A DNA stretch of 64,000 bases from Prillingera fragicola. Its lineage: Eukaryota > Basidiomycota > Tremellomycetes > Trichosporonales > Trichosporonaceae. Of the stretch, positions 43,470 to 53,947 are shown piece after piece. The notes beneath the pieces are model-generated. The model did no database searches. It was not told the origin of the DNA and saw nothing but the letters and a program-made list of their open reading frames with translations. Every line of letters begins with the position of its first letter. The first letter of the stretch is position 1. The stretch spans positions 496,001-560,000 of the forward strand of contig BEDY01000005.1 in NCBI GenBank assembly GCA_002335605.1, in the 5' to 3' direction. The position numbers were made by a program, and so were the translations under genes.

Positions 43470-46079
43470 CTAGTAATCAGAGCCTTCGACCTGTCAATGT
43501 CAGCTCATATCCATGCTAGGGACTTTAAAACTCACAGCGAAAGTCTTCGCGTACTCCAAGTACTGCATCATGATAGGGAAGATGCCGTCTGGGAGGTTCA
43601 TGCTGAGTAGAGTGTACTCGATTTTGGACAGGCCGTGCACAAGTCCAAGCTTGTAGATGGCGTGGGCAATGGACGAGGGATAGGCAGATTCCATGTACCA
43701 ACGCTGATGGTAGGCAGTGAGCCTGATGGCAGCGTTGAGCGTGCGTGGAAGATCGCCGTCTGCGGCGTACATCTCCATCAGGCGCACGAGGGCGCGAGAA
43801 GAAAACTTTGCGTCTAGGCAACGCTGGAAGGCGTCCTTGGCCTCCTCCTTATGGTGCAAGCGGAGCGCCAGCTCGCCCAGTATCTCCCACTGCACGTCAG
43901 CAACACTTCTTATTTACCAAGACAAACTCACCTCCGTGCCCGTTTTGCGATAGGACATGTGTTGCATCTGGAAGTGCGAAATCTCAGCACGCCAAATGGT
44001 GTATACGCGCAAATCCTCGTAGAGTACGAGGAAAAGGTTGTCTAAAGCGGTCAGCAACACGTTTCCAAGGGCACAACTTACCTAGCCAGCGTTCGCAGAG
44101 GCGCTTGTTGGAGAAGGCAGACCCTTCAAACGCCTCGGGCGCCGTCTCGCCAACAGCCTCCTGCTCGCCTTCCTCGGGCGCGTGGTGAATCGACTCAGGC
44201 TTCTCCAGAACTGGTGGCTCAACCTGCTCTGCGACCTTCGTCATGCCAGTGCCGGCTGCAGCGCCATTACTAGCCCTGGCGGACTCGCTTGAGATACGAA
44301 TGGCGGGAATGGCGCCGTCACCCTCGCTTCCGGTGGACGAAGGGTCCGGAGAATGAATGCCACGAGTTGAGGCATCCTCATCGGCGTTCCCGTTTGAGTC
44401 TGTGAGGCCACTGCCAGGTGCAGCACCACTCAGCGCACCAGCGTCGACAGAGGCTGATGTTTTGTGTTGGCGATATTCTTCCTCCATGACAAACACAGCG
44501 GACCTGGTCTTGAGCAGCTCATCCCACCCGATCTTCGAGGCGAGCACAGTCAAGAGAGCATATGCCTTGGCAAAGGTACCGCGCAGTCCAGGAGCAGGAA
44601 GACGAAGCAGGGCTACGTCGGCCTCGTTGTCCCTCGTCGACTCCTCGTCGATGAGGTTGGAGTCGGCTATGAACTTTTTAATGGGAAGATGGGTCCGTGC
44701 TGGTGCCGGCATGCGATGAAGGTCGCGTTCATTGAAGGTGAACATGGGACACGAGTTGAGCGTGAGAAGCGCCTTGTCGTATTGGCCCAATGACAAATGC
44801 GCTTCCGAGAGCTTGGCCCAGGTGAGAAATTCAGACGGCGCAGAGTTGACGGCCTGCTGCGCAACTTCACGTGCCCACTCGCCCTTACCCTTGGACAGGA
44901 GGAAGTCAACCTGCGTGAGCAAGACTGGGTATGACTGTGGCACCTTGTCGAGGGCTGTGTGCATAATCTGAACAGCCTTGATCTCCTCGTCTTGAACACG
45001 TCAGCCACAGACAGTTTGGTCACACTAACTCATTCCAATATAGCTTTGAGCCAGCAGAGCTGCAGCTTCAGGCTCGCGTGCGTAAATTCGTTCAAAGAGG
45101 TTGGCTGCCCGTTCCAGCCGGAAGGAATCTGAGAAGTATTTGAGGAGAGCCGCGGTAAGATGGTTGGAGACAACAGTAGCCACCTGGACCTCGGGGTCAG
45201 AGCCAAGCTGCCATCCTGTGTGGTTGTCAGCACAATCAATTAGTGAATCACGTGTACACACCTTGGAAGAACAGGTCCTCCGCCGCCTTCAAGAAGCGAA
45301 CCTCGCCCTCGACAGTCGTGATAGGATCCAGCTTACGGTAGCCAGCTAGGCGGTAAGAGGCGTCGTCCGCATAGCGAATCGCCCTCAGCAGTGCTGTCAA
45401 GTAGGTTTCCTGCCACATCTGGGGCGTCGCCTCATGTCTGCTCAGTCAGTGGACGTGCTCACTTTGGGTCAAGGACAACTGACCGCTCGCCTCGCAGGTC
45501 CACCACATAGGCATCAACGCCTCCGGGGATGCGAACCTCGACCCGGACGTCTACGCGTGAAAATGCGTTGAAGCAGCTGTGAGAGATTAGTTCATTCAGT
45601 GCCCTGTGGAGATGCCATGACACACCAGTATGTGCCCGCGCGGACACGCCAACCAGATCCTTTCCCAAACCAAGCTGGTGACTCCTCAACGTGAAACTGC
45701 AATGAGTTCATGTACGCTGCCAGTGAGGCCGAAGACGAGGCATCTACACCCGAGCTTAGAATGTCAGCAGGCGGGCGTGGCATTAGTACCCTCACCAGTA
45801 GTGATAGGATCCCAGGTCCTTCTGAGCGGCTTTTGACCCGTAGGACTTGATAACATGGCAAAGATCGGGAGGACCAAGCTCTCGAAAGGTAGCTAAGATT
45901 GGTCAGCGAAGGAATACAGCACGGAAAGCTACTGACATAGTGTTTCGGTGCGCGCCGTGACGGACTCGCCGATGTCGGACTGTGGTGGTTTAGTGCAAGT
46001 CTCCGGGTGAAGCGTGGTCCATCAACAAAGCGGAACGCACCTCGACGAACTCGGGGATGTCTTTAAACAGCTCAGACAT
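43470..46079 (-). CDS. ChAPs family protein (exomer cargo adaptor, Bch1/Chs6-like)
   Basis: Chs5-Arf1-binding protein; in budding yeast these form exomer with Chs5 and carry chitin synthase Chs3 from the trans-Golgi to the surface. Eleven exons, high to low: 46041-46079, 45937-45979, 45796-45892, 45626-45754, 45484-45576, 45262-45437, 45030-45215, 44082-44990, 43932-44041, 43536-43889 and 43470-43490; 718 residues. Seen: GPPDLCHVIKSYGSKAAQKD, SGVDASSSASLAAYMNSLQF, VDAYVVDLRGER, TPEMW-type TPQMWQETYLTALLRAIRYA, TPR-like helices (NLFERIYAREPEAAALLAQS, MNEEIKAVQIM), and the family C-terminus FPIMMQYLEYAKTFAVEGSD. The last exon is 21 nt. The 45438-45483 intron has an alternative donor (see findings). 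Confidence 0.92.
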
Positions 46080-46272
46080 CCCTACGAGTGATTATACGGA
46101 TAAGAGATGATAAAGCTGATGAAGACTTCTGGGAAACGTGAATTTGATGGACGGGTGGTACGTGGTGCAACACGCAAGTTGATGTGACGCGCTGGAAATG
46201 AAACTAGGTTCCGTCTATCCGACCCTTGCTGTTGTATCATTCATCGTCGCCAACAGAATCCTTCACCCAAGC
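46080..46272. promoter_or_regulatory. Divergent promoter, ChAPs / VPS52
   Basis: 193 bp between the start codons of two trans-Golgi trafficking genes; must serve both. No named motif. Confidence 0.45.
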
Positions 46273-48386
46273 ATGGCCGACGTCGCAGCGCATAACTTAG
46301 AGGTACGTGTTCCCGGTTCAGTGCTCGCGCACATCGCGCTCACACTATAGGGGCGTTCCGAGTCGCCAGGCGCGGGTCCCTCGCGACCATCATCAAGATC
46401 AGGGGTCATGCTACCTGAACCACTTGTAGACGACGATGACGAAGACGCCGACCGTGAACAATGTATGTGGGCACTATTGAACACGACACTCATTTTGCAG
46501 TTCTGCGTCGGCAAAAGGAATATACAGATCTCGAGAACTCTGTACAGGTTGGTCATGATACAGGACTCCGATTGACCTTGATCGCAGGCTAGTGCCGAAC
46601 TCCTCACCTCGCTCGCATCATACCTCACGACATTTCAAGACAACCTGTCAGAGGTGTCGGGCCAGATTTCCGATCTCCAAGCGCGGAGCGATGAAATCGA
46701 GCGAGAGCTCAAAGGACGACGGGTAGGTTGCCAATACACGATGTGGTTAACGCGTCCAGGTGATCCTCCCACCACTCAACGCTCTGTTGAATGATCTCAT
46801 CATCCCTACGTCTCTGGTCCTCACTCTGCGGGATACAGAACCAGCAGCGAATCCGTCACTTTGGTTAGCCGCTATCGGCGAGCTCGAGGAGAAGATGGTG
46901 GCGGTGAAGAGCCGAGGCGGGAAAGTCAAAGCGGCACGCGAGTTGGAGGGCATTATTGAGGCTCTGGCGCTCAAGGCTTTGCACCAGCTGCCGCCATTCC
47001 TGCTTACTCTCATTCGTCCGCTGCGCTCTGCCTCGAAGGGGCTAAGCACCAACCTTGCAGTGATGCAGACCTCGCTGTTGCTCAAGTACCAGCCATTCTA
47101 CGCCTTCCTCCTCCGCCAAAGCCCCCGTCACGCCAAACAGGTTGAACGTGGATACGCAAATGCGGCCCGCGCATACTACGAAACAGGAATGCGCAGGTAT
47201 GCTCGTGCACTTGGGCAGATTCGTGCTCGCACGCCTGAGAAGCCAGATCTCATCGGTGTTGTCACGTCAGAGGAGGCGGCGGCAGCGCCGAACAAGGCCT
47301 CGCCGGCGGTCAAGCGAATGTACGATCGGCTTCAATATGCGGACCTCGACGTGGAAGGTGATGCGGGCCAGGTGTTCCTGGCTTACATGGCAGACGACAA
47401 GACGATGGTGTGTCCTTGGACTGAATAGTTGCTGACTTTCGAAGACTGAGCCAATCGAAGCCCTTTTCCGCTCCCTGGGCTTGGTCCTCTTGGATAATGG
47501 ATCGGCAGAGTTTACCTTCATTGTTCGGTTCTTTGCCCGCTCCAGCGTTGGTTCCCAGATGCCGCGGCCTGAGCGCATTCATTCTCACAACAGCACACCT
47601 GTCGACTCTCCTGTGCTGGGACCTGTTTCTGACGCTGGTCGCTCGCGAATGAGTGGCACACGCCGACGTGGTAACAATTCGACGCCTGATCCAGCCGAGG
47701 GTCTCAAAGATGCGGAGCGCATTTGGCAAGATGTGTTTTCGTCGGGCTTAGAGTCTTGCACAGCATTCTTCCAGTCGTTACTCGCACCCACACCTCCTCC
47801 GTCAGTTCCGCTGTTGACCATCATTCGTCTGAACGACAAACTGCTCGCAACAGCGGAGTCGCGTGGAGCGCTGCCGCTTGTCTCATACTTTACAGGGTGG
47901 AAACTTGCTTTGTGGCCTGCTTATCGTAACGCCATGGATGCGCATGTGGAGAGCCTGAAGCGACTTGCCGATGAGGCAGAAGGCAAGGGTCTGGCTGGAT
48001 TCATTGGCAAAGGCGTCAAGGATGGCGCCGTTCGCCAGGTGGCGTTGCGTTATGCTGCGCTCTTCTCTTGCGTTGTGGCGCTCTCGGATGAGGCGGAAGA
48101 GGCTATGATGTTCTCAAGGTGCGTAAACCTCTCACCCGCATTGTCTAACCCACACAGCATGACGCGCCTGCGCTCAGAACTAGTGCGCCTGGTGAAGGTG
48201 CAGTCTGGCAAAATCAAGGATGTGCCCCAGCGTCAGTCGTTCCTCTCATCCATCTACGAGGTCGTGATGCGCGAATTGGTAGCTGGACCTGGAGCTCCTA
48301 CGCATCCGCGTCTTCAGAGTGAGCTATCATTCTTCCGGACTCGGGAGGAAGAGGCTCGGCGTCGCATATCGGTACAGCCCGCCTAG
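46273..48386 (+). CDS. VPS52: GARP complex subunit Vps52
   Basis: Tethering subunit for endosome-to-Golgi retrograde vesicles. Exons 46273-46302, 46351-46462, 46501-46547, 46588-46722, 46760-47407, 47445-48118 and 48158-48386; 624 residues. Seen: EYTDLENSVQ, the Vps52 signature LASYLTTFQDNLSEVSGQIS, DLQARSDEIERELKGRR, VILPPLNALLNDLIIPTSLV, KYQPFYAFLLRQSPRHAKQV and YYETGMRRYARALGQIRART. A basic Ser-rich loop (SRMSGTRRRGNNSTPD) interrupts the C-terminal helical repeats. Membership in Vps52/Sac2 rather than Cog3 is judged by the first two motifs. Confidence 0.9.
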
Positions 48387-48455
48387 TGGCGTGAGAGCCG
48401 TTAGGTGACGACAAATGCATTTCTTATCTAGCACTTGCAGCACGACAAACCACTT

Positions 48456-48491
48456 AAACTTCCTACGCACGCCAAACTTCCTACGCACGCC
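48456..48491. repeat. 18-bp perfect tandem duplication
   Basis: aaacttcctacgcacgcc occurs twice head to tail (48456-48473, 48474-48491) in the short convergent interval between VPS52 and the CHZ1-like gene. Confidence 0.9.
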
Positions 48492-48503
48492 ACCTGTGCC
48501 GTC

Positions 48504-49081
48504 TTAAACCTCCTCGTCATCGTCCTCCTCTTCGGCGCCGGCGGCAACATCCTCGGCAGCCTCACCCTCGGGCTCCTCGCCGTCCTCCTCGTCATCGTCA
48601 CCGCCCTCGTAGTCATCATCCTCCTCCTCCTCCTCTTCCTCCTCCTGGTCCTCGCCGTTGGCATCGAGACCGGCAGTAGCAAGAGCCTCGGCCTGAGGTG
48701 GTCAGCCACATGTAGTTTGCCTTCGTTTCATAGCTCACAGAAGCGTAGTTGACAGCCTTGCGCTTGCGAGGGCCGCGAACGATGAGCTCGTCGTCACTGC
48801 CATCGTCGCTGTCATCCGCCTCGGGCTCAGGCTCGGGGGGAGAAGTAGCCTTGCCCTTACCCTTGTCAAGGGCGGTGGGAGTCTCGTCGGCAGTCTTTTG
48901 CCTGGCAGCCGTGTTAGTGTCCGTTCAACGTTTGCCTGCATTCAGCGGTGACTACCCACTTCTTCTCAGCCTCATCATCGGCAGCGGGCTCCTCAGCCTT
49001 ACGCTTCCCGCCCACATCAGCGGAGACCTCGGCAGAAGGCGCGGTGACGGGGTCGGCAACACTGGATGGCTCGGCACTCAT
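48504..49081 (-). CDS. Small acidic nuclear protein, CHZ1-like
   Basis: 157 residues from exons 48960-49081, 48739-48901 and 48504-48692 (introns 58 and 46 nt). Seen: a Lys/Glu-rich N-part (GGKRKAEEPAADDEAEKK), then the basic patch ELIVRGPRKRKAVNYASAEA, then a long Glu/Asp run ending EEEDDDEEV. The short basic motif flanked by acidic runs resembles the CHZ motif of H2A.Z chaperones, but the match is short and composition-driven. It could equally be a prothymosin-like acidic protein. Nuclear location is likely from KRKR-type sequence. It is divergent from TRM82 over 205 bp. Confidence 0.6.
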
Positions 49082-49286
49082 GGTGGATGGAGGATGAATG
49101 GGTAACTTTGGGACTGTAGGTTGTATACAGCATGGCTTGGCCCAGCGAAAGCCAAACAGACGCGTTTAATGATAAGGGGTACTAAGAATTACACGTATTA
49201 CAAAAATGTCAAGTTCAACTTTGGACTTTCTGAGCCTCCACCCATGTTATCGCAGCTTGCAACCACACGCTTACCCCCACGTCACA

Positions 49287-51077
49287 ATGAGCACGCTTCC
49301 TCTGCCCCCCACGGCAGTGGCATCGACTTCATCCATCTTGATCGTTGCCTCAGGCTCTACGCTTCACTTTGTCAACTCCAGTGGCACTGAATCGTCCGTT
49401 ACCGCCAACGGCGACTCACAGTCGCAAGTTTCCGGATTGGTGCGCAACGTTGCCCTCAGTCAGGACGGCAAGCTCGCCGTCACTGCAGGGGATGACAAGT
49501 CACTGCATGTTTGGGATGTAGCAGAGACTCTGACGTTGCGCTCTACAAGGTGCGTGCAGCCCACCACTTTGTGATGCATTTTCCACTGACAAACAGGCAC
49601 ACGGCCAAGAAGGTTGCTGACCTGTCGTTTGGGCCAGATGGCTCTATCATTGTCACTGACAAGGTTGGAGATGTCTATTTGTAGGTCGAGCTTGCACAGC
49701 GGCACTGACAACTCCAGGTATCCTCTCGAGCCTCGCCATGTCGAGGAGCGGCCCCAAGGTTTCACCCTCAACTCGGTGAGTCGTTCAGAACGATGAACGG
49801 AGCGCAGCTGCTGACTCTGTAGGACCCTTCCCTCAACCCCGACGCTACCTACATGCTTGGCCACGTTTCGGTCGTGTCGCAGCATGTTCTGTCGCCTGAC
49901 GGCAAGCGTCTGATCACGGCCGATCGTGACGAGCATATTCGAGTCAGCCGCTTCCCGAATGCCTACGTGATCGACAAGTATCTCTTCGGAAGCGATGGGT
50001 GAGCATTACAAATGCTGTGTGATACGGACTGACACCTGCAAGCTTTGTGTCGGCCATCCACATTCCCCTGTCACGTCCTGACATCCTCGTGTCGGCGGGA
50101 GGCGAGCCCACCCTGCAGATTTGGGACTGGAGTTCGGGCGAGCTCCTCAGCCGTCTTGACGTTTGGCCTGCGATTCTTCCTCACCGTCGTGTGCGCCCCC
50201 AGGCTCGCAAGGTGAAGAGTAAGCGCAAGATTGCGGGAGTGGACTACTCCATTGAGCCAAGCGACGACCCCGCGTCAGACGGGTGGTACCGTGCACCTGA
50301 GGGAAGCATGTTCCCTGCTGGCCAGGGTGTCTGTGTGGAGCAAATTGGATCGGTGCGCTCTGGCGATGCCACTGTTGTGGTCTTCTTCTCCGAGGGCTGT
50401 GCGGCGCTCCACGCCTTTGCCTTACCAGTCGATGCAGCCGAGGCATCCACTGCACAAGTCCAAACTCTGGCTCTTCCTTTCCCGGTTCTCGGGTTTGCTC
50501 AAGTGCCAGGTTCATCCACCCAGCTGATTACCATTCTTGATGCCTCTCACGGAATTGCCAAGGATGCGGCTAGCATCGATGCCGCTCGTGTGGACCAGTC
50601 GATTGTTGTTGTCGAAGTTGGGGAGGATGGCATTGTAAGTAAACTCACCACACTGCCTCGGAATCTATTCTCACTGCAATGCAGCTGTCGAACGTGTCAC
50701 ATGCGCACAGCAAGTTGGTTGCTATGCTCACCGCCTCTCTCTCGAACACGACTCTTGCAGCGGAGCCAGCGGCGCTTGCTGCTCTCAACCTGTACCCCAA
50801 CCTCTCGCTTTTGCCTCGTTGGCCTGGATTTGAAGAGGATGAAGAGCTTGCCGGCCCACCGAGCGGAGATGGCGCAGAGCAAAGCAGCGGCAAGCAATTC
50901 GAGGGCCTTAACCTTCGGCAACTCGGACGTCTCAAGGCGCACGGTGTCGATGTTCAGGAGCTGCTCCCCAAGAAGAAGAAGCGCAAGAGGACCAAGGGCG
51001 CTGGAAAGGTGGCCTCCTCGGAATCTGCTGCTGCCGCCGATCAGACCGAGAGAGATGGGGCTGCCGGTGAAGCATGA
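49287..51077 (+). CDS. TRM82: tRNA m7G46 methyltransferase non-catalytic subunit (Trm82)
   Basis: WD40 partner that stabilises Trm8 for N7-methylation of G46 in tRNA. Exons 49287-49549, 49597-49680, 49718-49775, 49823-49998, 50043-50634 and 50685-51077; 521 residues. Seen: WD repeats ([51 protein letters not shown]), the Trm82 hallmark [13 protein letters not shown] with [20 protein letters not shown], and [20 protein letters not shown]. The Lys/Arg-rich tail ([16 protein letters not shown]) probably binds RNA or acts as a nuclear signal. An in-frame ATG at 49206 would add 27 residues (MSSSTLDFLSLHPCYRSLQP...). I chose the internal ATG because it precedes the first recognisable beta strand. 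Confidence 0.88.
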
Positions 51078-51686
51078 GCAATCTGGCTGCATTCTATAGC
51101 TCTAATATTCTGGCTCGGCTTGCATAGAGAGCATGATATTGGACTAGCTCTTGGCGTTGTGGATGAAGGGTTGTTTTGGGAAGTTGGCTTAAGAATATTA
51201 ACCATTCCCCCCTTTTAAAGCTTGGAGGAAGGTGATGTTTGGACTGCCCTGGCGCGTCATTACTGTCGGCCTCGACTTCCCACCCCCCTGTTCACACCCA
51301 ACAATCTGTTCACCTCACACATTCCCCTTTCAACATCCTCTCACGTCCGCAAGAGTCTTCTCATCATAGTCACCCTTGCTCACCTACCACCGGCTCAACT
51401 TGCAAGACTATCCATTGCCTGCCGTCACCAATATCAATATCTTGCTCTTTGCCTCTCCCGTTTCGTCGCTCTTGGCCTTGCCACCAACTGGCCAGTCCCC
51501 CCTCAGTGACGAGAACGCCTCGATCGGCCCTCGACGACAGATACCCGGCACTGCCTTATCTCTGGCGCGCTTACAGCTCCATATTTTGTCGTTACGCTGC
51601 TCTCACCAAGGACCGGGCACATTCTGCGCCACCCGTAATTACTCGGGGTGCTCTCTGGAGCTGCAACAACTGCGGCCAAAGTAGCC
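51078..51686. promoter_or_regulatory. Promoter and leader of RhoGAP gene
   Basis: 609 bp, C/T-rich from 51260 on, holding the TRM82 3' UTR and the RhoGAP promoter/leader. Several short open frames in it look like composition artefacts. Confidence 0.4.
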
Positions 51687-53670
51687 ATGGTGTCCACCAG
51701 ACCCCAGCCCCCGCTTGCACGGGGTCGTGTTGCTTACCCCTCTGCGGCTGCGTACACGCCCGGCGATGCTGGAACGGCCCCGGAAGACTCGGCGACATCT
51801 AGTACTCCTACAGGTCCCCGTGGGAGGCGCCTCAGCGCTAACCCCAATGAAGGCGCCGCTGCCCGTCGACTCAAGAGCCCCGACATGAGCGATCGCGAGA
51901 AAAGCACTCAAGGCTTAAAAACCTGGTGGAAGGCCTTTTCCCAGCGGCAAACCTCACCTCCACCGCAAAAATCATTCCGCCAGGCGCCGCGGACCATGAA
52001 CTCTCGTCACGTCTTTGGCGCTCCGTTACAAAGGGTGCTCGGTTATGCCGCTATGCAGATTTCGACCAGTTCACCTGACGATGGATCTCTCTATGTCTGG
52101 GGGTAAGTGTGACAGGTATTTGGAAGGGACATGGACACTGACGGCTGCAGCGAAGTGCCCATTGTCGTGGCACGCTGCGGGGCGTATCTCAAAGGCAAAA
52201 CCGACATTGAAGGCATCTTCCGCATTTCTGGGTCAACCAAGAGGATGCGTGAGCTGCAAGCGGTTTTTGATGAGGGTCCTTCGGTACGTTGCTGGGTGCT
52301 TTACATGCTTGTCCATCCCCTAACTGTGCAGTATGGTATCGACACCGATTGGGATGCTTCCCCCTTCACACCCCACGATGTTGCCACCATCTTTCGCCGC
52401 TATTTGACGCAGATGCCTGAGCCTGTGGTGCCGTTCCATTTTTACGGGCTGGTGAGAGGAAACGGGATTGCAGGAGTGCGTGATCTGATGCCGCCAGTTC
52501 CGTGATATCCAAACGGCAGTAGAACTGTCGACCGAACAGAGGATCCGCGAACACAAGGCGTTGATTCGGAAGCTTCCTATTGCCAATCAATACCTACTGC
52601 TCTACATTCTCGACTTGCTGGGCATCTTCGCCGCCGAGTCAGACAAGAACTTGATGACAGCTGCCAGTTTGTACGGAATCAATGCCAGGGCTGACACTGC
52701 AGACTTGGCAGTCATTTTTCAACCCGGAGTTCTGTCACACCCCGGGCATGAGATGAGGCCGAGAGAGAGCGCTCTGTCAAAGGACGTACTGGAGTTTCTC
52801 ATCGAGAATCAGACCCACATTGTATACGGCATGTCCTTGGTGCGTATTCCGTTTCTGCTCAGCTAATAAGCGTAGAAAATGTCGCATTCAACGCACAAAG
52901 GTCGCCAAGCGCCTGAAGCAGCAAAGGCATCTGTACCGAAAACCAATGCACCCTGGGCAGCCAATGATGTTGACCCAGCTAGCATCCCCTTGCCGCCAAC
53001 ACCGAACCCTCAAAGCCCGGAACCGCCGCTTGAAGAGGTCACATCGACGGCTCAGAATATCACTGTACCATCGCCGATAGCTTCCGCCTCACGAGGGCCA
53101 TCACCTCGACCCAAACCAGTCCGAGCTGATACAGACTTTATGCTGCCCTCAGACTCCGACGATGAGCCTCCATCTGGAGGGTATTATATTGTTGAGGCTG
53201 AGCCTCGGCCGCTGTCTCCTACTTCACCACCAGCGACTCCAGCTCCTACATCTGTCCATGCGCTCATCGCACCACCTCGCCCACCTCGTTCGACTAAGCG
53301 CAATCGTCCGTCGATTCCGAAACCTGTGGATCAGACCCCTGTCCCTGCAATAGAAATAATGGACCCGTCCGATTCAGACGACGAGGCTCCTGCAGGCGGC
53401 TATATAGTCTACGAGAACAAGCGTCCTCCGCGTCGCCCGCCCCCCGCCCCTCGTTCCGCTTCAGACACCCCCTCCCCTACTGCTATTACGACAGGAGCGT
53501 CGCTTGCACGCTCAAGGACTGCGCTGCAACCAGCTGAAACTCGTACGAACTCCCCGAAACCGCCTCCTGTGGGGGGAGGTGGGTTGCTGAGTCGTCGACG
53601 GACCCTCCCAAACAAACGCGTCTCAGACTTTACTTGGCGGATACGGCGTAACGCTCCACGCGAGGCCTAA
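51687..53670 (+). CDS. RhoGAP-domain protein
   Basis: Predicted GTPase-activating protein for a Rho/Cdc42-type GTPase. Exons 51687-52102, 52151-52283, 52332-52451, 52498-52839 and 52876-53670; 601 residues. Seen: a disordered basic N-terminus, then the GAP fold: FGAPLQRVLGYAAMQIST, VPIVVARCGAYLKGKTDIEG, the arginine-finger loop IFRISGSTKRMREL, VATIFRRYLTQMPEPVVPFH, LPIANQYLLLYILDLLGIFA, and LAVIFQPGVLSHP. The C-terminal 265 residues are Pro-rich with a duplicated PSDSDDE-x-P-x-GGY motif. No PH, BAR or SH3 domain is visible. The substrate GTPase cannot be assigned. Confidence 0.88.
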
Positions 53671-53890
53671 ACATGCTGCACTGTTTGTGTTTTTATGACT
53701 GGACAATTGTAACTAGCCTTTCTTTACATACACTGTTTGTTCGGTTGCGAATGATAATGGACCTTGCTACATGCATGCACTCACCACGCTGTAAGCTGCG
53801 CATGTGCCGGTGCGTGAGCTCACTACTCCATGCCACCTTCGCCACAACGGGGCAACAGCAAGCCACACACGCGGGAACAAATGTGGGAGA

Positions 53891-53947
53891 AAACGCGAAG
53901 AATGCTGCTGGAAATAAGACGCGTCTGGTGCCTACTCATGGACGCGT
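53891..53947 (+). promoter_or_regulatory. MluI-box (MCB-like) cluster at MCM2 start
   Basis: ACGCGT occurs at 53919-53924 and again at 53942-53947, with AAACGCGAA at 53891-53899. ACGCGT is the core bound by the MBF G1/S regulator in other fungi and is typical of replication genes. One copy is just upstream of, and one inside, the first coding exon. Confidence 0.5.

Noticed and set aside
45438..45462. 25-nt intron in the ChAPs gene as the main model
   Set aside because: Below the size of every other intron here; a 46-nt alternative with the same acceptor keeps frame. Kept as a finding for testing.
48425..48760. Leu/Val-rich 105-codon frame on the + strand near the CHZ1-like gene
   Set aside because: Antisense of the Glu/Asp-rich coding sequence, which automatically reads as Leu/Val/Ile-rich.
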